Positions 53,792 through 63,713 of a DNA stretch of 64,000 bases are shown here, piece after piece. Both the position numbers and the translations under genes were made by a program. Below the pieces are notes generated by a model. It made no database searches. It was not told the origin of the DNA and saw nothing but the letters and a program-made list of their open reading frames with translations. Positions within the stretch are counted from its first letter, which is position 1. Every line of letters begins with the position of its first letter. Source of the stretch: Agromyces sp. 3263 (GTDB taxonomy: Bacteria > Actinomycetota > Actinomycetes > Actinomycetales > Microbacteriaceae); the NCBI RefSeq assembly GCF_031456545.1, contig NZ_JAVDUV010000002.1:372001-436000 (forward strand). Direction: 5' to 3'.

Positions 53792-55333
53792 ATGGCCCCG
53801 GCAGAGATCTCCGCGCAGCACAATCCGCTGCGCTCGCCCAAGGACTACCGCCTCAACCGGATCGCCGGCCCCTCGAGCCTCATCATCTTCGGGGTGACCG
53901 GCGACCTGTCCCGCAAGAAGCTCATGCCGGCGGTGTACGACCTCGCGAACCGTGGGCTCCTGCCCCCGGGCTTCGCGCTCGTCGGCTTCGCGCGCCGGGA
54001 CTGGGACGACCAGGACTTCGAGAAGGTCGTGCACGACTCGGTGCGGCAGTACGCCCGCACCGAGTTCCGCGAGGACGTGTGGAAGCAGCTCGCACGCGGC
54101 ATCCGCTTCGTACAGGGCGACTTCGACGACGACGCGGCATTCGACCGGCTCCACGCGGTCGTCGACGAGCTCGACCGTGAGCGCGGCACCATGGGCAACC
54201 ACGCGTTCTACCTGTCGATCCCGCCGAAGTCGTTCCCGCTCGTGACGGAGCAGCTGAAGCGGTCGGGGCTCACCGAGCAGCGCGACAACCAGTGGCGACG
54301 CGTGGTCATCGAGAAGCCGTTCGGCTCCGACCTGCAGTCGGCGCGCGAGCTCAACGACGTCGTGGCCTCCGTGTTCCCGCCCGACTCGGTGTTCCGCATC
54401 GACCACTACCTGGGCAAGGAGACCGTCCAGAACATCCTGGCCCTCCGCTTCGCCAACCAGCTCTACGAGCCCATCTGGAACGCGAACTTCGTCGACCACG
54501 TGCAGATCACCATGGCCGAGGACATCGGCGTCGGCGGTCGCGCCGGATACTACGACGGCATCGGCGCGGCCCGCGACGTCATCCAGAACCACCTGCTGCA
54601 GCTGCTCGCCCTCACCGCCATGGAGGAGCCGATCTCGTTCGACGCCGCGGACCTGCGCGCCGAGAAGGAGAAGATCCTGTCCGCGGTGCGACTGCCAGAC
54701 GACCTGGCCACGGGAACGGCGCGCGGCCAGTACTCGGGCGGATGGCAGGGCGGCGAGAAGGTCGTCGGATTCCTCGACGAGGACGGCATGAACCCCGAGT
54801 CGACGACCGAGACGTATGCTGCGATGAAGCTGCTCATCGGCACCCGCCGGTGGGCCGGGGTGCCGTTCTACCTGCGTGCCGGGAAGCGCCTCGGACGGCG
54901 CGTGACCGAGATCGCCGTGGTCTTCAAGCGTGCGCCGCAGCAGGTCTTCGCCGACAGCCAGACCTCGCAACTCGGACAGAATGCCCTCGTCATCCGCGTG
55001 CAGCCCGACGAGGGCGTCACCATCCGCTTCGGCTCCAAGGTGCCGGGCGCGGGCATGCAGGTGCGCGACGTCACGATGGACTTCGGCTACGGGCACGCCT
55101 TCACCGAGGCGAGCCCCGAGGCCTACGAGCGGCTCATCCTCGACGTGCTGCTGGGCGACCCGCCGCTGTTCCCCCGCCAAGAGGAGGTCGAGCTCTCCTG
55201 GAAGATCCTCGACCCCATCGAGGAGTTCTGGGCGACGCAGGGTCAGCCCGAGCAGTACCGCCCCGGAACCTGGGGTCCGAGCTCGGCAGACGAGCTCCTG
55301 CACCGCGACGGACGTAGCTGGAGGCGCCCATGA
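53792..55333 (+). CDS. zwf: Glucose-6-phosphate 1-dehydrogenase
   Basis: 513 residues. Entry step of the oxidative pentose phosphate pathway, making NADPH. Rossmann motif FGVTGDLSRKKLMPA, active-site RIDHYLGKETVQN with catalytic His, and VVIEKPFG. ATG 53792 has GGAAGGA upstream. The stop overlaps the opcA start. Confidence 0.97.
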   Translation: MAPAEISAQHNPLRSPKDYRLNRIAGPSSLIIFGVTGDLSRKKLMPAVYDLANRGLLPPGFALVGFARRDWDDQDFEKVVHDSVRQYARTEFREDVWKQLARGIRFVQGDFDDDAAFDRLHAVVDELDRERGTMGNHAFYLSIPPKSFPLVTEQLKRSGLTEQRDNQWRRVVIEKPFGSDLQSARELNDVVASVFPPDSVFRIDHYLGKETVQNILALRFANQLYEPIWNANFVDHVQITMAEDIGVGGRAGYYDGIGAARDVIQNHLLQLLALTAMEEPISFDAADLRAEKEKILSAVRLPDDLATGTARGQYSGGWQGGEKVVGFLDEDGMNPESTTETYAAMKLLIGTRRWAGVPFYLRAGKRLGRRVTEIAVVFKRAPQQVFADSQTSQLGQNALVIRVQPDEGVTIRFGSKVPGAGMQVRDVTMDFGYGHAFTEASPEAYERLILDVLLGDPPLFPRQEEVELSWKILDPIEEFWATQGQPEQYRPGTWGPSSADELLHRDGRSWRRP

Positions 55334-56274
55334 TCGTCGAACTTCCCGACACGACGACCAGCCAGGTCTCCAAGACCCTGGTGAAGATCCGCGAGGAGGG
55401 CGGCGTCGTCGCCCTGGGCCGTGTGCTCACCCTCGTCATCGCCACCGCGCCCGGCAGCGAGGAGGAGGCGATCGAGGCGGCGAACGACGCCTCGCGCGAG
55501 CACCCCATGCGGGTCATCGTGGTCTCGAGCGATCCGCACGAGCTGCCCGACACGGCGGCACGGCTCGACGCCGAGATCCGGGTGGGCGGCGACGCCGGCG
55601 CGAGCGAGGTCATCGTGCTCCGCGCCTGCGGCGATGCGGCCCGCGACGAGGAGAGCCTCGTCATGGCCCTGCTCCTGCCCGATGCACCGGTCGTGACCTG
55701 GTGGCCGGGGGCGGCACCCGAGGTGCCCGGTGAGGCGGCGCTCGGGCGCATCGCCCACCGACGCATCACGGATGCCTCGACGCAGCCCGACCCGCAGGGT
55801 GCGCTGGCGCGACTCGCGTCCAGCTACACCCCGGGCGACGCTGACTTCGCGTGGACCCGCCTGACCCTGTGGCGCGCCCAGCTCGCCGCGGTGCTCGACC
55901 AGCCGCCGTACGAGCAGATCACGAGCGTGCGCGTGACCGGGGCGATCGACTCCCCGTCCACGACCCTCCTGGCGGCGTGGCTGCGCCTGCAGCTCGACGC
56001 GCCGACGACGTACGAGCTCACGCCCGTCGACGCCGGCTCGCACGGCATCCACGGCGTGCATCTCGAACGGGAGAGCGGCGAGGTCGAACTGGTCCGCGAC
56101 ATCCCCGGCATAGCGACGCTCCGCCAGCCCGGCCAGCCCGTGCACGACGTGCCGCTGCCGCGCCGCAACCTCCGCGACTGCCTCGCCGACGAACTCCGGC
56201 GCCTCGATCCCGATGAGTTGTACGGTGAAGTGATCACGAGTGGCCTGTCGCTGCTCGGCGATCCCGAGGCGTGA
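55330..56274 (+). CDS. opcA: Glucose-6-phosphate dehydrogenase assembly protein OpcA
   Basis: 314 residues. OpcA supports oligomerisation and activity of Zwf in cyanobacteria and actinobacteria. It lies right after zwf with ATGA overlap. Conserved VVTWWPGAAPEVPGE and RITDASTQPD regions are visible; the protein has no enzyme motif. Confidence 0.93.
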   Translation: MIVELPDTTTSQVSKTLVKIREEGGVVALGRVLTLVIATAPGSEEEAIEAANDASREHPMRVIVVSSDPHELPDTAARLDAEIRVGGDAGASEVIVLRACGDAARDEESLVMALLLPDAPVVTWWPGAAPEVPGEAALGRIAHRRITDASTQPDPQGALARLASSYTPGDADFAWTRLTLWRAQLAAVLDQPPYEQITSVRVTGAIDSPSTTLLAAWLRLQLDAPTTYELTPVDAGSHGIHGVHLERESGEVELVRDIPGIATLRQPGQPVHDVPLPRRNLRDCLADELRRLDPDELYGEVITSGLSLLGDPEA

Positions 56275-56285
56275 GGAGCCCATGC

Positions 56286-57056
56286 ATGACGAATGAACGG
56301 CGGGTGCTCGTCCATCCCGACAAGGCGTCATTGGCGAGTTCCGTGTCGGCGCGGTTCATCACGAAGATGCTCGACATCCTCGACGCCCAGGCGGTCGCCC
56401 ACGTGGTGCTGACGGGCGGCTCGATGGGTTCGGCCGTCCTGGAAGCCGTCGCCGCATCGCCCGCGCGCACCTCGATCGACTGGTCGAGGGTGCATTTCTG
56501 GTGGGGCGACGAGCGGTGGGTGCCCGGCGGTGACGGCGAGCGAAACGACGAGCAGGCGCGCATCGCCCTTCTCGGCGACCTCGACGTGCCGACGGAGAAC
56601 GTGCACCCGTTCCCGGCCTCCGACTCCGGGATGGAGCTCGACGAAGCCGCCGAGGCCTACGCGGCGGAGCTCTCGCAGCACGGCGTCGACGGGCTCGATC
56701 ACCCGATCTTCGACATCACGTTCCTCGGCGTGGGGCCCGATGGGCACATCGCCTCGCTCTTCCCGCACCGGTCCGGTATCCAGGTGACGGATCGCACCGT
56801 CATCCCGGTGCGCAACTCCCCCAAGCCGCCGCCAGAGCGGCTCAGCCTCACGCGCCCGGTGATCAACTCGTCGCAACGCATCTGGCTGGTGCTCGCCGGG
56901 GCCGACAAGGCCTCCGCACTCGGCCTCGCCCTCGCCGGCGCGAGCCGTGACGAGGTGCCGGTCGCCGGCATCAAGGGTCGGCGACGCACGGTCTTCTTCG
57001 TCGACGCGGATGCCGCGGCCGAGGTGCCCGAGTCGCTCATCGCACGGGACTACTGA
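56286..57056 (+). CDS. pgl: 6-Phosphogluconolactonase
   Basis: 256 residues. Hydrolyses the lactone made by Zwf. HFWWGDERWVPGGDGERND, FLGVGPDGHIASLFPH and AGADKASAL match the DevB type. ATG 56286 is favoured by GAGGAG 8-13 bases upstream; GTG 56271 overlaps the opcA end and would add 5 residues. Last gene of the operon; gnd is not here. Confidence 0.95.
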   Translation: MTNERRVLVHPDKASLASSVSARFITKMLDILDAQAVAHVVLTGGSMGSAVLEAVAASPARTSIDWSRVHFWWGDERWVPGGDGERNDEQARIALLGDLDVPTENVHPFPASDSGMELDEAAEAYAAELSQHGVDGLDHPIFDITFLGVGPDGHIASLFPHRSGIQVTDRTVIPVRNSPKPPPERLSLTRPVINSSQRIWLVLAGADKASALGLALAGASRDEVPVAGIKGRRRTVFFVDADAAAEVPESLIARDY

Positions 57057-57073
57057 GTCGCTCGCACCCGAGC

Positions 57074-57118
57074 AGACGCGAACGGGGCCAGCCTTCCGGC
57101 TGGCCCCGTTCGTCGTCT
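57074..57118. terminator. Bidirectional terminator between pgl and rbpA
   Basis: CGAACGGGGCCAGCC / GGCTGGCCCCGTTCG around a TTCC loop (57079-57112), perfect 15-bp stem, extended by AGACG/CGTCT over a one-base bulge. Convergent genes on both sides. Confidence 0.8.
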
Positions 57119-57135
57119 GCGATGGAGTCGGTGCG

Positions 57136-57504
57136 TCAGTCCTGGGGAGCCGACTGGCCGCGACGGGCGCGGAGCTGCGTCAGCGCCTCCTCGAGGAGCG
57201 CGGCGGCTTCCTCGTCGGTGCGCCGCTCCTTCACGTAGGCGAGGTGCGTCTTGTACGGCTCGAGCTTGGAGACCAAGGGCGGGTTCTCCTTGTCGCGGCC
57301 GGCGGGAAGGCCGGTCGACGGGCTGTCGATGATCTCGGGGATCTCCTCCTCGGGAAGGCTCGCCGCGAAGTACCGCACGGTCTCGTTGCCCTGCGCGTCC
57401 CAGTAGCTCACGGCCACCCGGTCGGCGTGGAATCCGCGGTCCTGTTCGCCCATCGGCCCCGCGCCGACGCGCGAGCCCCGGATGGCGCTGTTTCCTGATG
57501 CCAT
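57136..57504 (-). CDS. rbpA: RNA polymerase-binding protein RbpA
   Basis: 122 residues. Actinobacteria-specific factor that binds the principal sigma factor and stabilises open complexes. RGSRVGAGPMGEQDRG is the conserved tail and linker region; NETVRYFAASLPEEEIPE and PYKTHLAYVKERRTDEEAAALLEEAL match the core and sigma-interaction helices. Right after secG, as in Streptomyces. Confidence 0.93.
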   Translation of the reverse strand: MASGNSAIRGSRVGAGPMGEQDRGFHADRVAVSYWDAQGNETVRYFAASLPEEEIPEIIDSPSTGLPAGRDKENPPLVSKLEPYKTHLAYVKERRTDEEAAALLEEALTQLRARRGQSAPQD

Positions 57505-57514
57505 GGCGTTCCCG

Positions 57515-57766
57515 TCAGATTCCGGCGTCGAACTTGGTGATGAGACCCAGCACCACGATGCACGTGATCCAGATGAGCGCCAGGATCACCGTGATCCGGT
57601 TGAGGTTGCGCTCGGCCACCCCGGACGCGCCGAGGCTGGACGTGACGCCGCCGCCGAACATGTCGGACAGACCGCCGCCACGGCCCTTGTGCAGCAGGAT
57701 GAGCAGCGTCAGCAGGAGGCTCGTGAGACCGAGCAGCACCTGCAGGACGACCTGGAGAATCTCCAC
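57515..57766 (-). CDS. secG: Preprotein translocase subunit SecG
   Basis: 83 residues with two membrane helices (LQVVLQVLLGLTSLLLTLLILL and RITVILALIWITCIVVLGLI) joined by the conserved HKGRGGGLSDMFGGGVTSSLGASGVAERNLNR loop. GTG 57766 follows GGAAAGG. Downstream of tpiA with its own promoter candidate. Confidence 0.95.
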   Translation of the reverse strand: MEILQVVLQVLLGLTSLLLTLLILLHKGRGGGLSDMFGGGVTSSLGASGVAERNLNRITVILALIWITCIVVLGLITKFDAGI

Positions 57767-57812
57767 GGTGAACCTTTCCGGGCACGACGCAGGGTGTCAG
57801 TGCCGACAATCG

Positions 57813-57818
57813 AGTATA
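57813..57818 (-). promoter_or_regulatory. Candidate -10 of secG-rbpA
   Basis: TATACT on the minus strand, about 47 bases before the secG start. It would let secG and rbpA be transcribed independently of the glycolytic genes above. Confidence 0.5.
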
Positions 57819-57853
57819 GCCGCACCCGCGGCTCCGCCCATGGCGCGAAGCGC

Positions 57854-58642
57854 CTACGCGCCGACGTGCTTCTTGAACCGGACGATGCTCGAGAACTCGT
57901 CGATGTCGAGGCTCGCGCCGCCGACGAGCGCGCCGTCCACGTTGGGCTCCCGAAGGAAGGACGCGATGTTCGACGCCTTCACCGATCCGCCGTAGAGGAT
58001 ACGCGTGGCCGAGGCCACGTCGTCGCCGAGCAGTTCGGCGATGAGCGCACGGAGCGAGGAACACACCTGTTCCGCCTGCGCGGGCGTCGCGGCCTGCCCT
58101 GACCCGATCGCCCAGACGGGCTCGTACGCGACGACCAGCCCCTTCGACCCGTCGACTCCTTCGAGCGCGGTGCGAAGCTGCGCCACCGGCACGGCACTCG
58201 GACCGTGCGCCTCGAGGTCCTCGGCCGTCTCGCCGACGCACACCACTGGCACGAGCCCGTGGCGGTGGGCGGCGAGCACCTTGGCGTTCACGTCGGCGTC
58301 GGTCTCGTGGTGCAGCGTGCGACGCTCGGAGTGTCCGATGATCACGTAGCTGCAGTCGAGCTGCGCAAGGAAGGCACCCGAGATCTCGCCGGTGTACGCG
58401 CCCGAGTCGTGCGCCGACACGTCCTGCGCGCCGTAGGCGAGCGGCAGCGAGTCCGCCGACACGAGCGTCTGCACCGAACGGAGATCGGTGAACGGCGGGA
58501 ACACGGCGACCTCCGCGTCGGCGAAGTCGTGCTTCGCGTCGGCCAGCGCCCACGCGAGCTTCTGCACGAACGCGATCGCCTGCAGGTGGTCGAGGTTCAT
58601 CTTCCAGTTGCCCGCGATGAACGGGGTGCGCTTCACTGCCAT
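57854..58642 (-). CDS. tpiA: Triose-phosphate isomerase
   Basis: 262 residues. Catalytic Lys in AGNWKMN, His in IIGHSERR, Glu in VVAYEPVWAIGSG, and the YGGSVKASN phosphate site. Overlaps the pgk end by 10 bases. GGCGC-TTC-GCGCC follows the stop as a weak terminator. Confidence 0.98.
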   Translation of the reverse strand: MAVKRTPFIAGNWKMNLDHLQAIAFVQKLAWALADAKHDFADAEVAVFPPFTDLRSVQTLVSADSLPLAYGAQDVSAHDSGAYTGEISGAFLAQLDCSYVIIGHSERRTLHHETDADVNAKVLAAHRHGLVPVVCVGETAEDLEAHGPSAVPVAQLRTALEGVDGSKGLVVAYEPVWAIGSGQAATPAQAEQVCSSLRALIAELLGDDVASATRILYGGSVKASNIASFLREPNVDGALVGGASLDIDEFSSIVRFKKHVGA

Positions 58643-59847
58643 CCGAGGACCTCCAGTCCGGGGAGCTTCTTGCCCTCGAGGAACTCGAGGCTCGCGCCAC
58701 CGCCCGTCGAGATGTGACCGAACTGGTCGTCGGCGAACCCGAGCTGGCGCACGGCAGCCGCCGAGTCGCCGCCGCCGACGACGCTGAGGCCGTCGACCTC
58801 GGTGAGTGCGTCGGCCACCGCCTTGGTGCCGGCTGCGAAGGGCGCCAACTCGAACACGCCCATCGGGCCGTTCCAGAACACCGTCTTCGATGCGCGGATC
58901 CGCTCGGCGAACGCCGCAGCTGTTGCGGGGCCGATGTCGAGGCCGAGTCCGGATGCCCCGAACGGTGTCTCCTCGATCGCGTCGGCGGAGGTCACCACAT
59001 GCTCGGCGTCGGCCGAGAAGGATGCCGCGACGACCACGTCGGTGGGCAGCACGATCGACACGCCGCGCTCCTCCGCCTCGGCGAGGTAGCCCTTGACCGT
59101 CTCGATCTGGTCGGCTTCGAGGAGGCTCGATCCGACCTTGTGCCCCTGGGCGGCGAGGAAGGTGAACAGCATGCCCCCGCCGATGAGGAGCGTGTCGACC
59201 CGCGGCAGCAGGTGCGCGATCACGCCGAGCTTGTCGGAGACCTTCGACCCGCCGAGCACCACGGTGTAGGGGCGCTCCGGTGACTCGGTGAGCCGATCGA
59301 GCACGTCGAGCTCCGACGCGATCAGGAGCCCGGCGGCGCTCGGCCGCAGCTCCTCGAGCTCGTAGACGCTCGCCTGCTTGCGGTGCACGACGCCGAAGCC
59401 GTCGGAGACGACCGCATCGGCGAAGCCGGCCAGCTCGCCCGCGAACGCGGTGCGCTCGGCCTCGTTCTTCGAGGTCTCCCCCGCGTTGAACCGCAGGTTC
59501 TCGAGCACGAGGATCTCGCCGTCGCCGAGCGCCTCGACCTTCGCCGCGGCATCCGCACCGACCGTGTCGGTCGCGAACGCGACGGGCGCGTCGATCAGCT
59601 CATCGAGCCGTGCGGCGACGGGGGCGAGGCTGTACTCGGGGTCGGGCGAGCCGTCGGGCCGGCCGAGGTGGGAGACCACGATCACGCGGGCTCCCTGGCC
59701 CGTGAGGGCCTCGAGGGTGGGGACCGACGCCCGCACGCGGCCGTCGTCCGTGATGACCGACCCCTGGAGGGGGACGTTGAGGTCACAACGGACGACGACT
59801 CGCTTGCCGGCGAGCGGACCGAGGCTGTCGATCGTTCGCAGGGTCAC
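58633..59847 (-). CDS. pgk: Phosphoglycerate kinase
   Basis: 404 residues. KRVVVRCDLNVPL, VVSHLGRPDG, LENLRFNAGE, VVLGGSKVSDKL and the ATP site HISTGGGASLEFLEGK. GTG 59847 (VTLRTIDSLGPL) agrees with the usual beginning but has no clear Shine-Dalgarno, so translation may be coupled to gap, whose stop is 11 bases upstream. The frame is open upstream to 61197 but only as a shadow of gap and sod. Confidence 0.97.
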   Translation of the reverse strand: MTLRTIDSLGPLAGKRVVVRCDLNVPLQGSVITDDGRVRASVPTLEALTGQGARVIVVSHLGRPDGSPDPEYSLAPVAARLDELIDAPVAFATDTVGADAAAKVEALGDGEILVLENLRFNAGETSKNEAERTAFAGELAGFADAVVSDGFGVVHRKQASVYELEELRPSAAGLLIASELDVLDRLTESPERPYTVVLGGSKVSDKLGVIAHLLPRVDTLLIGGGMLFTFLAAQGHKVGSSLLEADQIETVKGYLAEAEERGVSIVLPTDVVVAASFSADAEHVVTSADAIEETPFGASGLGLDIGPATAAAFAERIRASKTVFWNGPMGVFELAPFAAGTKAVADALTEVDGLSVVGGGDSAAAVRQLGFADDQFGHISTGGGASLEFLEGKKLPGLEVLGWQ

Positions 59848-59858
59848 GGATGCTCGAT

Positions 59859-60956
<1,098 letters not shown>

Positions 60957-61583
60957 CTACGACAGTAGCAGCAGCCCTGAGGTCTTCTCGCGTGCGGTGG
61001 TGAAGCGCTGCTGGACGTTCTCCCAGTTCGCGATGTTCCAGAACGCCTTGACGTAATCGGCCCGCACGTTCTTGTAATCGAGGTAGTACGCGTGCTCCCA
61101 GACGTCGAGCATGAGCAGCGGCACGATGCCCGCCGGAAGGTTCGCCTGCTGGTCGAAGAACTGCACGATGATCAGTCGCTGGCCGATCGAGTCCCACGCG
61201 AGGACGGCCCAGCCGGAGCCCTGGACGCCGAGCGCGGTGGCGGTGAAGTGCGCCTCGAACTTGTCGAAGGAACCGAAGTGCTCGTCGATCGCCGAGGCGA
61301 GGTCGCCGGTGGGCTTGTCGCCCCCGTCGGGCGAGAGGTTCGTCCAGAAGATGGAGTGGTTGACGTGGCCGCCGAGGTTGAACGCGAGGTCCTTCTCCAG
61401 CTTGTTGACGTTGGCGAGGTTGCCCGAGTCGCGCGCTTCTGCCAGCTGCGCGAGGGCGGTGTTCGCGCCGGTCACGTACGCCTGGTGGTGCTTCGAGTGG
61501 TGGAGCTCCATGATCGTGCCGCTGATCGACGGTTCCAGCGCCGAGTAGTCGTACGGGAGATCGGGGAGGGTGTAGTCAGCCAT
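60957..61583 (-). CDS. sodA: Superoxide dismutase (Mn/Fe family)
   Basis: 208 residues. Metal ligands His28 ([13 protein letters not shown] region), His in [12 protein letters not shown], and Asp and His in [18 protein letters not shown] and GVQGSGW resemble Mn-type enzymes, but metal choice in this family is hard to read. No signal peptide. AAGGAGAAGCA precedes ATG 61583. Located between whiA and gap. Confidence 0.95.
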   Translation of the reverse strand: MADYTLPDLPYDYSALEPSISGTIMELHHSKHHQAYVTGANTALAQLAEARDSGNLANVNKLEKDLAFNLGGHVNHSIFWTNLSPDGGDKPTGDLASAIDEHFGSFDKFEAHFTATALGVQGSGWAVLAWDSIGQRLIIVQFFDQQANLPAGIVPLLMLDVWEHAYYLDYKNVRADYVKAFWNIANWENVQQRFTTAREKTSGLLLLS

Positions 61584-61648
61584 TGCTTCTCCTTGTCAGA
61601 TGCCGGGCGTGCCGGGCTCCTGCCCGGTGTTCCGCGGCCGCACCCCCG

Positions 61649-61654
61649 AGTCTA
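61649..61654 (-). promoter_or_regulatory. Candidate -10 of sod
   Basis: TAGACT on the minus strand, leader about 59 bases with a CCGGGC/GCCCGG hairpin. Confidence 0.45.
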
Positions 61655-61704
61655 TGCCCGGCCCGCCGGCGGCCGACCGGGGTTGACCGACTGCGACGGC
61701 GCAT

Positions 61705-61740
61705 GACGACGAGCGGATGCCGCGGCATCCGCTCGTCGTC
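61705..61740. terminator. Perfect 36-bp palindrome downstream of whiA
   Basis: Each half is GACGACGAGCGGATGCCG, so the element is a complete palindrome with no loop bases. It begins 41 bases after the whiA stop and probably ends that transcript. Its centre is the double motif GGATGCC-GC-GGCATCC. Confidence 0.55.
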
Positions 61741-61781
61741 TGCAACCTGCGGCTCGCCGTCGAGACGGGCTCGGCAGCGGC

Positions 61782-62762
61782 TCAGACGTCGTCGAGGTCG
61801 GAGGGCAGGCTCGCCTCGGTGCCGGGCACGCCGAGGTCGGCCGCACGCTTGTCGGCCATGGCGAGGAGACGCCGGATACGGCCGGCGACCGCGTCCTTCG
61901 TCATGGGCGGGTCGGCGTGGTGGCCGAGCTCGTCCAGGCTCGCCTCACGATGTGCGAGGCGCAGTTCGCCGGCGTACTTCAGGTGGTCGGGGATGTCGTC
62001 GCCGAGCAGCTCCATCGCACGCTCGACTCGCGCGCAGGCGGCCACGGCGGCCTGCGCCGACCGGCGGAGGTTGGCGTCGTCGAAGTTGACGAGCCGGTTC
62101 GCGGTGGCACGGACCTCGCGACGCTGGCGCAGCTCCTCCCAGTTGCGCACCGTGTCGGTGGCGCCCATGAGCGCGAGCATCGAGCTGATGGCTTCGCCGT
62201 CGCGGATCACGACGCGGTGCACGCCGCGCACCTCGCGGGCCTTCGCCGAGATGCCGAGTCGACCGGCGGCTCCCACGAGGGCCATCGCCGTCTCGTTGCC
62301 CGGGCAGGTGATCTCCAGGGCGGCCGAGCGGCCGGGGTCGGTCAGGCTGCCGTGCGCGAGGAACGCGCCGCGCCAAACCGCCGCGACGTCGTCGCGCGAC
62401 CCGGTGGTGAGCTTGTTCGGAAGCCCGCGCACGGGCCGGCGGCGTGCGTCGAGAAGACCGGTCTGGCGGGCGAGGGTCTCCCCGCCGTCGAGCACGCGCA
62501 CGAGGTACTGGTTCGACCGGCGGATGCCCGACGGCGAGATGACCGACACGTCGGGGCGAACGCCGTAGAGCTCGCCCAGGTCGCGCGTCACCCGGCGGGC
62601 GATCGTCGGCGAGTCGAGCTCGGCCTCGATGGCGATGCGTCCGGAGATGATGTGCAGCCCACCGGCGAAGCGCAGCACGGAAGCCAGCTCGGCGGCCCGC
62701 ACGGTGGTCTTCGGCACCTCGACCCGCGCCAATTCCTCTTTCACGTCGGCGGTCAGTGCCAC
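61782..62762 (-). CDS. whiA: DNA-binding regulator WhiA
   Basis: 326 residues. WhiA has an N-terminal LAGLIDADG-like domain ([48 protein letters not shown]) and a C-terminal helix-turn-helix ([31 protein letters not shown]). In Streptomyces it works with WhiB in the switch to sporulation division; in non-sporulating genera it is linked to division more generally. GTG start, 36 bases after rapZ, with no yvcK between. Confidence 0.96.
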   Translation of the reverse strand: MALTADVKEELARVEVPKTTVRAAELASVLRFAGGLHIISGRIAIEAELDSPTIARRVTRDLGELYGVRPDVSVISPSGIRRSNQYLVRVLDGGETLARQTGLLDARRRPVRGLPNKLTTGSRDDVAAVWRGAFLAHGSLTDPGRSAALEITCPGNETAMALVGAAGRLGISAKAREVRGVHRVVIRDGEAISSMLALMGATDTVRNWEELRQRREVRATANRLVNFDDANLRRSAQAAVAACARVERAMELLGDDIPDHLKYAGELRLAHREASLDELGHHADPPMTKDAVAGRIRRLLAMADKRAADLGVPGTEASLPSDLDDV

Positions 62763-62798
62763 GTCAGGTCCTTTCCTTCTTCATGTCGCGCGGCCGGG

Positions 62799-63674
62799 TC
62801 ATTCACGGCCGCGATCGCGGTGCTTCACGCTGACCGCCACGCCCGGGAACTGCCCGAGTCGCTCGGCGAGCTCGCGGACCAGCGCGACCGAGCGGTGCTT
62901 GCCGCCGGTGCATCCGATCGCGATGGTCGCGTGTCGCTTGTTCTCACGCTGGTAGCCGGCCATCACCGGCTCGAGCGCCGTCGCATAGGCGTCGATGAAC
63001 TCCCTCGCCCCCGGCTGGTCGAGCACGTACTCGGCGACCGCGGCGTCCTCGCCGCTCAGGTGCCGGAGCTCGGGGATCCAGAACGGGTTGGGCAGGAAGC
63101 GGGCGTCGGCGACGAGGTCGGCATCGGTGGGAAGCCCGTACTTGAACCCGAAGCTGAGGAGGGTGACCCGAAGCCCGGCACGGCCGGCCTCGGCGAACGT
63201 CTCGGTGATGAGGGTGGCCAGCTGATGGATGTTCAGGTCGGAGGTGTCGACGACGATGTCGCTCGACTCGCGCAACTCGGCCATGCGGGTGCGCTCGGCG
63301 CCGATGCCGTCGAGCAGCGTGCCATTGCCCTGCAGCGGATGCGGGCGACGCACCGACTCGAAGCGGCGGACGAGCACGGCGTCGGTCGCGTCGAGGAACA
63401 CGACGCGAACGTTGACGCCCGTGCGCAGGGCCTGGATGATGTCCTGCAGTTCCGAGAAGAAGTCGCGACCGCGCACGTCGACGACGGCGGCGATCCGCGG
63501 GAGCGAGGCTCCGGCGCGTTCCACGAGCTCGACGAGGGGGCGGAGCATCTGCGGCGGCAGGTTGTCGACCACGTACCACCCGAGGTCCTCCAGCGCGTTG
63601 CCGACCGTGGAGCGCCCGGCACCGGACATCCCGGTGACGATGAGCATCTCCTGATGCTCGGCTTCGGCTGCCAT
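62799..63674 (-). CDS. rapZ: RNase adapter protein RapZ (NTPase)
   Basis: 291 residues. P-loop [54 protein letters not shown] text ([16 protein letters not shown]). In E. coli it controls GlmS through small RNAs; the actinobacterial role is less clear. ATG 63674 is preceded by AAGGGGG; the expected transcription start near 63701 excludes the GTG at 63704. Confidence 0.95.
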   Translation of the reverse strand: MAAEAEHQEMLIVTGMSGAGRSTVGNALEDLGWYVVDNLPPQMLRPLVELVERAGASLPRIAAVVDVRGRDFFSELQDIIQALRTGVNVRVVFLDATDAVLVRRFESVRRPHPLQGNGTLLDGIGAERTRMAELRESSDIVVDTSDLNIHQLATLITETFAEAGRAGLRVTLLSFGFKYGLPTDADLVADARFLPNPFWIPELRHLSGEDAAVAEYVLDQPGAREFIDAYATALEPVMAGYQRENKRHATIAIGCTGGKHRSVALVRELAERLGQFPGVAVSVKHRDRGRE

Positions 63675-63707
63675 CGTCTCGGGCCCCCTTCCGCGCGTCG
63701 ACACTCC

Positions 63708-63713
63708 AGCCTA
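63708..63713 (-). promoter_or_regulatory. Candidate -10 of rapZ-whiA
   Basis: TAGGCT on the minus strand, overlapping the uvrC stop codon; leader about 27 bases. Confidence 0.4.
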
